This document shows, piece by piece, positions 9,501 through 17,864 of a DNA stretch of 64,000 bases (position 1 is the stretch's first letter; every line of letters starts with the position of its first letter). The DNA is taken from positions 835,013 to 899,012 of the forward strand of contig NZ_JAGIAS010000001.1 in assembly GCF_017744695.1 (NCBI RefSeq). Direction: 5' to 3'. The notes below the pieces were generated by a model. It saw only the letters and a list, made by a program, of their open reading frames with translations, was not told the origin of the DNA and ran no database searches. This stretch comes from Dyadobacter sp. GTDB lineage: Bacteria > Bacteroidota > Bacteroidia > Cytophagales > Spirosomataceae. The translations under genes were made by a program, and so were the position numbers.

Positions 9501-10406
9501 CCCAGAAAACGAATTGTATTGAATATTAACAGGAAAACTGCTGGAAACAGAAATAGCTCCGCCTTCGCCGCCACTGGTACTAGGCCCGGCACTGTTGTTC
9601 ACAAAGCGGTTCTTCTCGATTTTGGTATAAAACGCAGGGCTTTGCGCGGAATAACTGGCTCTCAGCCCGATAGCGCCACCCGACGTCGCAAATCCGGCCG
9701 TTACTGTATTGTTGGAAAAAACGCAGTTCGAAACGGTGGCGTTGCCCGAAACAGGGACCGATCCGCTGCTATAATAGTCGATCGAGATCGCTCCCCCTGT
9801 GCCGCTGCCGGACGACGGATCTGTGACCACCGCATTGTTGGTGAATGTGCAATACTCGACGGTCAGGGTACCGCCTCCGGACATACCCAGAGCGCCTCCG
9901 CCCAGAAAATCGGTCATATTATTTTCAAACGCGCAATTACTGATGCTGATAACATTGTTGGGCCCGCCGCAAAGGATCGCCCCGCCACCATAGTGATCGA
10001 CCGGGTTCTTGCCATTGGTAAATTGGATCCCCGAAATCGAAACTTGTACGTTCTGTATCGTCCCTGGCGGGTTGATCAGGAAAATGCGGTCCTGCATAGT
10101 GCTTGTCATGTTGATGATCGTCGAACCCGGCCCCGCACCGACAATCGAGATATTTTGTGCCTGGTTTCCGAATACGATCGGTCCCAGCGTAAGGTTATAC
10201 GTCCCCGCCGGGAGATTAATGGTATGTGGCCCGCCACCCAGGGCATCCGCAGCCAGAATGGCCCCACGCAGCTGGGAAGTTGCGGTACCATCCGTCGTCT
10301 GGGTCACGTTGAACGTATCTGCCGCCACCGGAAAACACAGGATGGCCAAAAGCAAACTCAACACAGCAGCCGTCCATCGCATTTGTTTGGTAAATAATAG
10401 CTTCAT
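6585..10406 (-). CDS. Giant secreted beta-helix protein with T9SS sorting domain
   Basis: The ATG at 10406 (MKLLFTKQMRWTAAVLSLLLAILCFPVAA) is chosen because it gives a clean signal peptide; the longer ORF adds 21 residues without support. The approximately 1,270-residue product has an N-terminal right-handed beta-helix (repeated 'N.I...F.NN' and 'GGAI' coils, choice-of-anchor-Q style), one or two Ig/Big-like domains around a 'YQWYRGDTPLSDDGKY' segment, a second beta-helix (GGGIFNGYNTG, NCTVARNSATVQGGG), a beta-sandwich, and a C-terminal type IX secretion domain with RVYPNPAS and LPKGIYLLRVQ. It is expected at the cell surface or released. It lies 66 bases downstream of a two-domain tail-collar protein on the same strand and likely shares its operon. 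Confidence 0.9.
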   Translation of the reverse strand: MKLLFTKQMRWTAAVLSLLLAILCFPVAADTFNVTQTTDGTATSQLRGAILAADALGGGPHTINLPAGTYNLTLGPIVFGNQAQNISIVGAGPGSTIINMTSTMQDRIFLINPPGTIQNVQVSISGIQFTNGKNPVDHYGGGAILCGGPNNVISISNCAFENNMTDFLGGGALGMSGGGTLTVEYCTFTNNAVVTDPSSGSGTGGAISIDYYSSGSVPVSGNATVSNCVFSNNTVTAGFATSGGAIGLRASYSAQSPAFYTKIEKNRFVNNSAGPSTSGGEGGAISVSSSFPVNIQYNSFSGNTIDAGVKEALSIRKFGDGAVTATNNWWGCNTNPQADGTCGERARIIGTVGGGTLATSPWLVLKPVVTNASLCAGSQMQTAVAASFLTNSAGNALAVSDLGVLIGLSVSFSAENGSISSAQSSIQANGKATAIYTSNGVGNGSVNVMAGYLTITDPNARTAIVTGMPPGIATHPVKVVTCAGSASIAFSVTANSFETPSYQWYRGDTPLSDDGKYGGTKTATLTVFNVAAGDHSNQFKVKVTNSCGNTTSNSATLNVIAGRLYVAAGALGEGSGWDDAIGSLSAALNAASGCSGITEIWVKAGTYVPTSTPYNQVLFGVRHYAFYLLDNLAIYGGFAGTETALSQRNPGANQTILSGNLGSGDNSDNSYHTVVSVNNGPGAQLDGFVVRDGNANGTGISPTIRGVSIPATEGAGMVMYLSSAVISNCVIAGNTAGQGAGLMLAGEGIAPGFRNCIISDNSATNGSGGGIFNGYNTGATFLNCTVARNSATVQGGGVFNYLLSRPIFGNNAIWGNNSPQGAGIFDLGATPGVFYTLVQDGHAGPGNLSSDILFADQNDPDGADNKWMTADDGLRPLPCSPAINAGIDPGGLPATDVTLRPRVFDAATDIGAYEQQSYRDGSSLSENGDNVLQSITAGSTTGFLVSGCRVITQVTPAGATPVSGNVYAKAFVDAGVITAGPLRFVQRHYEILPSSNADNATARIKLFFTQSEFDAFNASGSGAKLPTSAFDGTGKANILVIQFHGTSATGQPGTYSGDTTTINPDDNDIVWNENLSRWEVSFDVTGFSGFFVSNADPLPLKLVSFSGKAVENTTQLEWLTAEEVNTSHFEIHRSADARRWEVLPDQPRAYGSGGHRYAATDYRPLAGANYYRLKMIDLDGSFAYSQIAAVKQGEVVRMRVYPNPASTVLQVETVAANRLTGNAELLNAQGTVVARRKLTNGEADLPVGDLPKGIYLLRVQDNAGIQSQKVAIE

Positions 10407-10472
10407 AGGAATGTTCGGAAAAGAATATAGAGGAGGGCACGCTGCCGGAAAAGGCCGGCAGCGTATCAATAT

Positions 10473-11489
10473 TTATTCGGCAGTCGGGCGCTCCCCATTT
10501 GCGCAAATCATGAACTCCATGACCTGGTAAGGCATCATGTTGTTGTGCGTCTCGTTGTCACCTACCCATCCGATCGCCTCCGAATGCATCGGCGCGCCGG
10601 TACCCTTTTTCGAGGCAAAGACGTTGGGGGCCGGGCGCTTGCTTTTGTCATTGGCCCAAACGCTGAGATTAGGTTTGTCGTTGTTCACGCCCTCGTTGGC
10701 GGTTGGGATGTGGTTATGCGCGGGCATTTGTGCCTTGGTAAGTTTCACGGCAGCCTCTCCGGCTTGCTCTCCCAATTCGTAATGCGTAAGCGCCGGCGGC
10801 GTACCGCAACTTACCAGCGCACGCCCGCGCAAATCAGGTAGCCGGAATGTGCGGTTTTCTTGCCCGCCATAAGTATACCTGATTACCGAAAACAGCCCGG
10901 AGTACTGTTGGATCTGCAACTCGCGCCCATCACATTTCAACCAGGTCCCGTCACCGACGAAATTGGCAAAGGGCTTGATCGCCCCTGTGTATTCAAGTAC
11001 ATCCTTATAGTCTTGTTCGGCCCTATCACCCTTCAGGGCAATGCAGTAATTGAGTGGCAGGTAGGGCGACATATTGTTATGACCTGCGTCTTCGCCGGAA
11101 ACAGCCAGGGCTTCCAGGTGCATTTCGCTATCCTTTGCCGACACATAACCCACATCCGAAGCCCAAAAGTGCTCGGCGGGGCTGTTCACATCGGCCGGCA
11201 GGGAACTGGCCATTGCAGCATGGTTGTGCTTCGGCATTTCCTTGGTGGTAAGGACATGCTTCTCTACGCCCGCACGAAAAAAGGCCGGGCGGTTTGCTCC
11301 GCTGTCGATCAGCACCCTTCCTCGCAGATCGGGGAGACGAAATTCCAATCCCTCGCCTCCAAATCGGTAATTCAGCTGTTGAAACAATTCAAAAAAATCA
11401 GGAACTTTCAAAAGTGAGCCATCACATTTAGCCCAGCCTTTTGGGGCGTACGAAAAAGAAAACAGTCTGATTTCTGATACTACTGGCAT
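10473..11489 (-). CDS. Two-domain phage-tail-collar (MdpB-like) protein
   Basis: A 338-residue protein built from two tandem Tail Collar domains. Each begins with a W.KCDG motif (GWAKCDGSLL, TWLKCDGREL), continues with 'YGG...FRLPDLRGR' (FEFRLPDLRGRVLI as LEFRLPDLRGR, then TFRLPDLRGRALV), and ends with MPKHNH or MPAHNH and a closing 'NNM.PY....CIA' strand. This is the domain of short tail fibre collars and of microcystin-dependent protein MdpB. No other phage gene is nearby, so a prophage origin is not supported. It follows another collar protein by 31 bases and precedes the T9SS beta-helix gene. Confidence 0.9.
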   Translation of the reverse strand: MPVVSEIRLFSFSYAPKGWAKCDGSLLKVPDFFELFQQLNYRFGGEGLEFRLPDLRGRVLIDSGANRPAFFRAGVEKHVLTTKEMPKHNHAAMASSLPADVNSPAEHFWASDVGYVSAKDSEMHLEALAVSGEDAGHNNMSPYLPLNYCIALKGDRAEQDYKDVLEYTGAIKPFANFVGDGTWLKCDGRELQIQQYSGLFSVIRYTYGGQENRTFRLPDLRGRALVSCGTPPALTHYELGEQAGEAAVKLTKAQMPAHNHIPTANEGVNNDKPNLSVWANDKSKRPAPNVFASKKGTGAPMHSEAIGWVGDNETHNNMMPYQVMEFMICANGERPTAE

Positions 11490-11520
11490 AAGATTGAGTA
11501 TTTAATGTTGGAAAGGATCA

Positions 11521-12027
11521 TCAGGGGTGTGGGGGAAAAATCCCTCCCAACGCAATAATATAGTTGACCGCCAATACCGGGATACGGTTCTCGTGTCCTT
11601 CACCACTGCCCTCCATGCCGACGCTTTCGGTGTGCATGGCCACTTTCCCTGGCTGAGTGTTGTACTGCGCCGCCCTTTCGGAAATGGCGCACCAGAGTCC
11701 GTCGACGGCAGTCGGGAGATTAGCAACATTAGAGGTACTGCATCCTACCAGGTGTCTGTGTCGGGGAAGGTTTGCTGTGGTAAGGCTTACCTTTTCCTCT
11801 CCCCCCTGCACCCCGACAGCATAATTTCCGCCTTCACCCAGCGGGATCCTCGACCGCAGATCAGGTACACAGAACTTGTCTAACCCGTTGCCTCCGTAAG
11901 TGAACTGGATCAATGAATACAGGGCCTGCTGTTCTGCCACTAATAACTCGGCTCCATCGCAAAGACGCCAGCCCTCCGGTATTCGCCCACCGGCAAAGGG
12001 GCGGATTTCCCCAACGTAGTAATCCAT
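11521..12027 (-). CDS. Phage-tail-collar (MdpB-like) protein
   Basis: A 168-residue single-domain collar protein. The N-terminus YYVGEIRPFAGGRIPEGWRLCDG followed by ALYSLIQFTYGG and FCVPDLRSRIPLGEG matches MdpB-type proteins closely, with LPRHRH in place of the usual LP.HNH. No signal peptide is visible. It is the first gene of the three-gene minus-strand group ending with the giant beta-helix protein. The role of MdpB-like proteins is not established; a complex displayed on the surface-exported beta-helix is only an inference from operon order. Confidence 0.9.
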   Translation of the reverse strand: MDYYVGEIRPFAGGRIPEGWRLCDGAELLVAEQQALYSLIQFTYGGNGLDKFCVPDLRSRIPLGEGGNYAVGVQGGEEKVSLTTANLPRHRHLVGCSTSNVANLPTAVDGLWCAISERAAQYNTQPGKVAMHTESVGMEGSGEGHENRIPVLAVNYIIALGGIFPPHP

Positions 12028-12157
12028 AATGTAAAAGGTTTTTGAATAGGTAAATGATAGAAGATGTTGTAATGTCCGGCTCGGCGATCAGGTGCTCAAA
12101 AGGCCTCCCCGGACATCAACAAATAAAGCCTATGATGTAACCGAAGGCCAAAAAAAC

Positions 12158-12239
12158 GGTGTCACAAAAACGTCACAATTATTAAAATACGGTCACAAAA
12201 TGCACAAAACCCGCCCTGAATCATTCCAGAGCGGGTTTT
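12158..12239. promoter_or_regulatory. GTCACAA repeats and hairpin in a divergent intergenic region
   Basis: Three GTCACAA heptamers occur within about 45 bases (12163-12200), then a hairpin AAAACCCGC...GCGGGTTTT at 12206-12239 with A-rich left and T-rich right flanks. The hairpin looks like a bidirectional terminator, yet it sits between two divergent genes, 30 bases before the plus-strand start. The repeats may be an operator for the collar-protein operon. Both roles are inferred. Confidence 0.45.
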
Positions 12240-12268
12240 GTTGTTAATTCAAAGAAAATCCGAAAACG

Positions 12269-12625
12269 ATGTCACTCCCCGAAAGGTCACCCTACATACG
12301 CGTACTACCAGGCGCTGCCACGCTCGACATTATCCTTAAAAACACCCATTTCCCCGACGGTCTGCTCGACGAAGCAATCCGGTTTTTCGTGGAATGGCGG
12401 GACGGGGTTCCGGTTTTGGTATTTCAATTCAAAAGTGCCTCCTACGATTTCAGCGAACCGCTCATTCCCGCTGAGCTGAAAAATGGCGAAACCGGTTGGT
12501 TGCAGCACCCCATTGTTTCGATACGGTTGCTACTGGCAGATACCGTCATCTCTGACCAGGTGGCGGAGCAAAGATTTACATTGGCCCATCACGAGGCCGG
12601 AAAAATCAAGAGTAGTCTTGAATGA
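12269..12625 (+). CDS. Hypothetical cytoplasmic protein
   Basis: A 118-residue protein without signal peptide or membrane segment. It reads as a compact alpha/beta protein (FFVEWRDGVPVLVFQFKSASYDF, IVSIRLLLADTVISD). I do not recognise a family. It is divergent from the tail-collar operon and ends 7 bases before a REP-like element. A terminator-like hairpin lies immediately upstream, so its promoter must overlap that hairpin or lie before it. Confidence 0.6.
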   Translation: MSLPERSPYIRVLPGAATLDIILKNTHFPDGLLDEAIRFFVEWRDGVPVLVFQFKSASYDFSEPLIPAELKNGETGWLQHPIVSIRLLLADTVISDQVAEQRFTLAHHEAGKIKSSLE

Positions 12626-12632
12626 AAGAACA

Positions 12633-12805
12633 ATGCCGTCAGGCATGTAACATTGGTAGTAAAGCAAACGATATAACCGTCGACGAATGCCTCTGGGCAT
12701 GTAACAACACAGATCAGGCTTGTACTGTTGTTGGATCCCTGGCGGGATTTCCGTAACACTTTCAATCCGTTTGATTTCTACCAATGTTACATCGCTACGC
12801 GATTT
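12633..12805. repeat. REP-like inverted repeat cluster after SusD
   Basis: Three related modules are seen: GCCGTCAGGCATGTAACATT plus GGTAG (from 12635), ATGCCTCTGGGCATGTAACA (from 12687), and an inverted copy CTACCAATGTTACATCGC (from 12778). Each pairs a small stem-loop with a GTAACATTGGTAG-type tail. The outer copies are opposed, so the element can fold as one large hairpin. Similar stem-loop plus 'TGTAACATTGGTAG' repeats are common between Bacteroidota genes. It separates convergent genes and touches the SusD stop codon. Confidence 0.7.
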
Positions 12806-14325
12806 CAATACCCCGGATTCTGCGGCGCAAGGTTCGGGTTCACCTGCAATTCGACGCGAGGTAGCGGCATCAGGTAATCCCTGCTGGCATTGAATGTTTC
12901 ATGTGGTTCCAGCGAGTTGGGGCCTTTGAAAACCTTTTCTCCCAGGTTCCGCCGTTTGATATCGTACCAGCGCTTGTATTCAAATGCGAGTTCGAGGCGG
13001 CGTTCGTCCAGGATCAGGTCGATCAATGCGTCTTTGGCGAGGCCTGTTTTCACGTCTTCGGGAAAAGTCGTCTGCCTGCCGGCCCAGTTTCTGGCCCGCG
13101 CCCGGATCTGGTTGATATAGCCCAGCGCCTCCGCATTCGGTCCATTCACTTCCACCGAGGCCTCGGCGGCAATCAGCAATATTTCCGCATAGCGCATGGC
13201 GGCATAGTTATGATCGGAATCGCGGCCCTCCGAATTAGAATTACCTGCAAAACGGGCATATTTGGCGATATGCGGTCGTTTGGTATTCGTAAACTCGGTG
13301 TACGGAACGAGCTTGCCGCCGATGAGCAATGAATCTTCAAAACTCACTTCTTTGCGGTAATCGCGATCGTCCCAGGTATTGTATACTTTCAGCGACGGTA
13401 CGATCACGCTCCATCCGCTGCGTGGTGCATCGCCTCCGCGTACACCGGTCATCGGCGCCATAATATCGTCGTTGGCCCCTCCTTCACCGGATTTCATACC
13501 AAGGAAATCAATGTCGAAAATATGCTCCTTCATATTCGAGGCCTGCGGTGCTTTGAACAGCGTCTGAAAGTCCGCTTCCAACGCGTAGCCGAACTTGTCT
13601 TTGCTGTCGATCACCCATTTCGCTTCGGTATAGGCCTTCTGAAATTGGCCCATTGTGAGGTGTACGGAAGCCAGATAGGAAGCGGCCGTACCCTTCGTAG
13701 CACGGCTCCGCACTTCCGCCGGCTGCTTGTCTGGCAACCATTGCTTGGCAAATTCCAAATCGGCTATAATGTTGGTATAAATGGTAGCCGCAGGCGTTTT
13801 GGAAATGGATTTAACAGACTCAGGGTTACTGATAAAATAATCGATGTAAGGAATATCACCAAACACCTGCACGAGGTGAAAATAGGCGAATGCGCGGATA
13901 AAACGGGCTTCCGCCATGAGCGGGTTACCGGTATTTTCAGGCAGGCTAAGCTGCTGTGCACCGAAAATAGCTGCATTCGTGGAGCTGATCACCTGGTACC
14001 AAACCGGCCAGAACTGGTTGACCATGTTATTGTTGTCATCCATATTGAAGTCGTTCACCTGCTGGCGTTCGGCTGGCGTACCACGGTCGCCGATATCTTC
14101 CATATCGCTGCGGAGCATGAGCGCCGAAACAAACTGCCGGCCGTAAAGACGTTCGGTCGCTATCCAGCCATAGGCGCCCATAATGGCCGTTTCCACATCT
14201 TTGGAAGTCCTGAACAGCGACTCGGGTGCGAGTAAGCCGACCGGTTTCTCGTCCAGGTCCGCGCAGCCCAGCAGCAGCGAAACCGCCGCGGTCAGGAATA
14301 TTGATCTATTGAATAAATGCTTCAT
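12805..14325 (-). CDS. SusD/RagB-type outer membrane glycan-binding lipoprotein (locus 1)
   Basis: A 506-residue protein with lipobox LLLGC (Cys near residue 21). It shows the SusD plan: an N-terminal TPR-like helical half (RFIRAFAYFHLVQVFGDIPYI, the hallmark 'R.lRA..Y..L...WG..P' helix) and a C-terminal RagB half ending RYAEILLIAAEAS, LILDERRLELAFEYKRWYDIKR and a final LNPNLAPQNPGY-like motif (VNPNLAPQNPGY). It caps the SusC barrel and captures oligosaccharide or other ligand at the surface. The gap to SusC is 20 bases. No enzyme genes follow, so the substrate cannot be named. Confidence 0.95.
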   Translation of the reverse strand: MKHLFNRSIFLTAAVSLLLGCADLDEKPVGLLAPESLFRTSKDVETAIMGAYGWIATERLYGRQFVSALMLRSDMEDIGDRGTPAERQQVNDFNMDDNNNMVNQFWPVWYQVISSTNAAIFGAQQLSLPENTGNPLMAEARFIRAFAYFHLVQVFGDIPYIDYFISNPESVKSISKTPAATIYTNIIADLEFAKQWLPDKQPAEVRSRATKGTAASYLASVHLTMGQFQKAYTEAKWVIDSKDKFGYALEADFQTLFKAPQASNMKEHIFDIDFLGMKSGEGGANDDIMAPMTGVRGGDAPRSGWSVIVPSLKVYNTWDDRDYRKEVSFEDSLLIGGKLVPYTEFTNTKRPHIAKYARFAGNSNSEGRDSDHNYAAMRYAEILLIAAEASVEVNGPNAEALGYINQIRARARNWAGRQTTFPEDVKTGLAKDALIDLILDERRLELAFEYKRWYDIKRRNLGEKVFKGPNSLEPHETFNASRDYLMPLPRVELQVNPNLAPQNPGY

Positions 14326-14345
14326 TGTGATGTCCGTTTAATGCT

Positions 14346-17300
14346 TTAAAAACCCAGGTTCAGGCCGATGGTGTACGATTTCGCGTTCGGGTAGCTGCCG
14401 TAATCGAGGCCGAGGTTACGGTTGCTGTCGGTATTGCCATCCGACGAGTAATTCACTTCGGGGTCGTAGCCCTTGTATTTGGTGAATGTCAGGATATTTT
14501 GGGCGCTGGCGTAAATGCGCAGCTTGCTGATCCTGAGCTTTTCGAGCACCGGTTTGGGGAAATTATAACCAACCGCCAGGTTTTTCATGCGAACGAAGCT
14601 GCCGTCCTTGACCCACCGGGTCGATACCCTGCGCGTACGGCCAACCGCCGCTTTGGGTACATCCGTATTCGTATGGGTCGGCGTCCAGCGGTTCAATGCC
14701 TCGGTGGTTGCATTGTTGATCGCCGAAAGCAGGTTGAGCTCCATTAATGTGTAGCTCAGCAGGTCATTGCCTTTCGAAGCCTGGAAAAATACATTCAAGT
14801 CAAACCCTTTCCAGCTGAAATCATTATTCATGCCCCAGGTATATTTGGGATGCGGGTTGCCGATAATGGTGCGGTCGTCGCTGTTGAGCATGCCATCGGG
14901 CTCCCCGGTAAGCTGGCCATTCGCGTCCTTTTTACCATTAATATCCCTGAACTTCTCCCCTCCCGCCGTCACTTCAAAGCCGCCGCCGGGAATGAAGCTA
15001 TCGCCCTCCTGGTACACGCCGTCGTAGATCCAGCCATAGAAGCTTCCAACCGGATATCCTTCCCGCAGAATCTGCGTTTGGCCCATCCCTACCATATGTC
15101 CCGGTGCCGAGCCGTACAGAATGTCGGTTCCTGCGGGCAGTTTCAGGATTTTATTACGGTTCAAAGAGAAATTGATATCCGTGCTCCATTTGAATGCGCC
15201 CACGAGGTTGCGGGTATTTAAGGTAAACTCAATCCCCTTGTTTTCCACTTCGCCGATATTCTGCAATTGGTTGGTATAACCCGAATACTGTGGTAGCTGC
15301 ACGCTGAACAGCAGATCTTTGGTAACCCGGCGGTAATAATCCGCTACGAGGTTAAGGCGGTTATTGAACAAACTCACATCCGCACCCACATCGAACTGAT
15401 GGGTCGTTTCCCAGGTAAGATCGTCGTTAGCGACGGTTGTCGGGCGCACCGCATTCACCGGTGTCCCGTTGATAACGGCATAAACATTCGAGAAACGGGC
15501 CATTGTCTGATACGGCTCGATGGCCTGATTGCCTGTCAAACCATAGCTCATACGCCATTTCCATTGGCTGATAGCCGAAATGTTTTGCATAAATGGCTCG
15601 CTCGACATTTTCCAGGCGAATGCGCCGGAAGGAAACGTGGCCCATTTGTGGTTTTTACTAAAATTCGAAGAGCCGTCCTGGCGGATATTAGCGGTAAAAA
15701 GGTATTTATCAGCCAAAGAATAGGTCAACCGGGCATAATAGGATGCCAGCACCCATTCCGTCAGCCCTGAATTCGGGCTCTGCCATACCGACGAACCGCC
15801 CAGGTTCCAGTAAGAAACCGCGTCTGTGATAAAATTCTGCCCTGAGCCGCCCCAGGTCTCGCTGGATGATTTCTGATAGGAATAGCCGGCCATCACCGAC
15901 AAATCGTGTAATGCGCCGATTTTCTTGTTGTAAGTCAAATAGTTCTCGTTCAAAAGCAGCGTGCTTTTCGAGCCGTTCACTGTCGCCGCCCCGCCCACAT
16001 TCCGGCCGTCGTTCAGCGTCGTGGGCGTGAATGTGCCGGTGCGGCCGCTGTTCGTGGTGGCGCCCAGCGTGACCCTGAATTTCAGGTCTTTGAGGATATT
16101 GTATTCCGCATAAAGGTTACCCTGGATGCGGTCGGCCAGCGACTCGTTTTGCAGCTGCGTGGCAATCGCATAGGGGTTATCGATCGGATCGCTGAGGCGT
16201 CCTACCGTGAACCGGCCATTGGCGTCACGGATGGGCTGGTCCGGCTCGAATTTCAGTGCCGCCGACATTACGCCAGGTGTAAGCCCACCCGAGCCTTCCT
16301 GTGTTTTCGATTGCTGACGTGACACCCGTTGCGCAAAGAGGTTCAAACCCAGTTTCAGCCTTTTGGTAGCATTGATATCGATATTACTCGTCACTGAATA
16401 CCGCTTGTAACCCGAATTGAGAATAATGCCCTTCTGATCGTAATAGGCGCCCGACACGTAGTATTTCACCGCCTCGCTGCCGCCTGCTACCGACAACTGA
16501 TGGTTCTGAATGCCGCCCCGGCGAAAAATCTCGTCCTGCCAGTCCGTATCGGCCCCTTGCGAAACGATCGTCGGCCGCGCTTCCTGCACATAGTCCAGGA
16601 ACTGCTTCGCATTCAACAAATCGAGGCGATTTATTTCTTTCTGGCTGGAAATAGACGTATTGAAATCGATGCGGGGCTTTCCCGAGGTACCTTTTTTGGT
16701 AGTTACCATAATCACGCCGTTGGCGCCGCGTGACCCGTAAATGGCTGTTGCCGAAGCATCTTTCAGGATTTCAATGGATTCGATGTCCTCTGGCGGGGGT
16801 AATGTACCGCCCACAAAGCCGTCAACCACGTAAATCGGGTCGCTGCTGGCATTAATGGAAGTCCCCCCGCGTATCCGTACTTTGAATGACGAGCCAGGTT
16901 CACCGTTATTGGCCTGGATCTGCACACCTGCCGCGCGACCCTGCAATGCCTGGACCGTCCCGAGTGCCGGATAGGCTGTCAGCTCCTGCGACTTGACAGA
17001 CGCAACCGAACCCGTAATATCGCTCTTTTTGACAGTACCATAACCGACCACCAGCACTTCTTCGAGTGATTTCTGGTCGGTTTTGAGGGCAATGTTAATC
17101 TCCGTCCGGCTGCCCACCACCACCTCTTGCGGTTCGTAGCCTACAAAACTGTAAATGAGCACCGTATTCGTATTTTCGACCGCCAAAGTATAGTTCCCAC
17201 TGGCGTCCGTGGACGTGCCCGTTTGAGTACCCCTCACAAGGATGTTCACACCAGGTAATGGTTCCTTGTTCTCCGAATCCGTCACGCGGCCCTTGATCGT

Positions 17301-17732
17301 AATTTCCGTGCCGGCCTGCCAGCCGCTTTTTACCGAAGCCTCCGGCTCACCTGTGCCCCATTTCGGTGTTTCCGACGGGCGGATCACGATATTCTTACCC
17401 GAGACTTCATAGGTAAGCCCCAGCGGCACCAGAAATTCTTCCAATACCTTGGAAAGCTCCTGATTGGATTGCTGGATCGTCACTTTCCTGCCCGACTGGA
17501 TCATTTTGGAACTGAAAATGAACCGGACGCCCGCCTGCTTTTCGATCTGGTGCAGGACTTTCTTTACTTCCAGGTCCTGGGCTTGCAGGCTGATGCGCTT
17601 ATTCAGCAGCTCCTGTGCGCGCACCTCCGCCGCGAACGCATTCCCGACCAGCCAAACCGACATTACCAATTGCGCGACGCTTATCCGCATAAGAACTAAC
17701 CATTTACGATGGAACTGTACCGGTATTTTCAT
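14346..17732 (-). CDS. SusC/RagA TonB-dependent receptor with STN signalling domain (locus 1)
   Basis: The ATG at 17732 (MKIPVQFHRKWLVLMRIS) is chosen; the 39 residues before it do not look like protein of this family. The roughly 1,128-residue receptor has a signal peptide ending in NAFA, an STN domain (LLNKRISLQAQDLEVKKVLHQIEKQAGVRFIF), a carboxypeptidase-regulatory-like sandwich (GRVTDSENKEPLPGVNILVRGT), the SusC linker EEVLVVGYGTVKKSDITGSV, a plug (GSRGANGVIMVTTKKG) and a 22-strand barrel. The STN domain is what interacts with FecR-type anti-sigma factors, and a sigma/FecR pair lies directly upstream. This indicates ligand-induced, trans-envelope autoregulation of the locus. Confidence 0.95.
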   Translation of the reverse strand: MKIPVQFHRKWLVLMRISVAQLVMSVWLVGNAFAAEVRAQELLNKRISLQAQDLEVKKVLHQIEKQAGVRFIFSSKMIQSGRKVTIQQSNQELSKVLEEFLVPLGLTYEVSGKNIVIRPSETPKWGTGEPEASVKSGWQAGTEITIKGRVTDSENKEPLPGVNILVRGTQTGTSTDASGNYTLAVENTNTVLIYSFVGYEPQEVVVGSRTEINIALKTDQKSLEEVLVVGYGTVKKSDITGSVASVKSQELTAYPALGTVQALQGRAAGVQIQANNGEPGSSFKVRIRGGTSINASSDPIYVVDGFVGGTLPPPEDIESIEILKDASATAIYGSRGANGVIMVTTKKGTSGKPRIDFNTSISSQKEINRLDLLNAKQFLDYVQEARPTIVSQGADTDWQDEIFRRGGIQNHQLSVAGGSEAVKYYVSGAYYDQKGIILNSGYKRYSVTSNIDINATKRLKLGLNLFAQRVSRQQSKTQEGSGGLTPGVMSAALKFEPDQPIRDANGRFTVGRLSDPIDNPYAIATQLQNESLADRIQGNLYAEYNILKDLKFRVTLGATTNSGRTGTFTPTTLNDGRNVGGAATVNGSKSTLLLNENYLTYNKKIGALHDLSVMAGYSYQKSSSETWGGSGQNFITDAVSYWNLGGSSVWQSPNSGLTEWVLASYYARLTYSLADKYLFTANIRQDGSSNFSKNHKWATFPSGAFAWKMSSEPFMQNISAISQWKWRMSYGLTGNQAIEPYQTMARFSNVYAVINGTPVNAVRPTTVANDDLTWETTHQFDVGADVSLFNNRLNLVADYYRRVTKDLLFSVQLPQYSGYTNQLQNIGEVENKGIEFTLNTRNLVGAFKWSTDINFSLNRNKILKLPAGTDILYGSAPGHMVGMGQTQILREGYPVGSFYGWIYDGVYQEGDSFIPGGGFEVTAGGEKFRDINGKKDANGQLTGEPDGMLNSDDRTIIGNPHPKYTWGMNNDFSWKGFDLNVFFQASKGNDLLSYTLMELNLLSAINNATTEALNRWTPTHTNTDVPKAAVGRTRRVSTRWVKDGSFVRMKNLAVGYNFPKPVLEKLRISKLRIYASAQNILTFTKYKGYDPEVNYSSDGNTDSNRNLGLDYGSYPNAKSYTIGLNLGF

Positions 17733-17829
17733 AAATTTGAACGGTTTTGTTAATTGAAACTTGGCAAAATCTTCCTCCTCATCCCATTTGCATGAGATGT
17801 GACGGTCTGCTAACCACTGAGGATATCCG

Positions 17830-17858
17830 AGCCGGCCATGTTGGCGCATGGGCCGGCT
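17830..17858. promoter_or_regulatory. Stem-loop between fecR and susC
   Basis: AGCCGGCC and GGCCGGCT form an 8-bp perfect stem with a 13-base loop. On the minus-strand transcript (fecR to susC) the hairpin follows A-rich sequence and has no U-tract, so it is not a standard terminator in that direction; on the plus strand it is followed by TTTTTATTT and would terminate antisense transcription. It may protect or separate the regulatory and receptor parts of the transcript. Confidence 0.55.
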
Positions 17859-17864
17859 TTTTAT

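Noticed and set aside
7608-10397. Long plus-strand ORFs 7608..8906 and 9264..10397 opposite the beta-helix gene
   Set aside because: They are antisense to a strongly supported secreted protein, have no recognisable domains or signal peptides, and show the Arg/Cys-rich composition of GC-driven shadow frames.
10473-12027. Prophage tail module
   Set aside because: Only collar-domain proteins are present; no terminase, capsid, tape measure, integrase or lysis gene is nearby.
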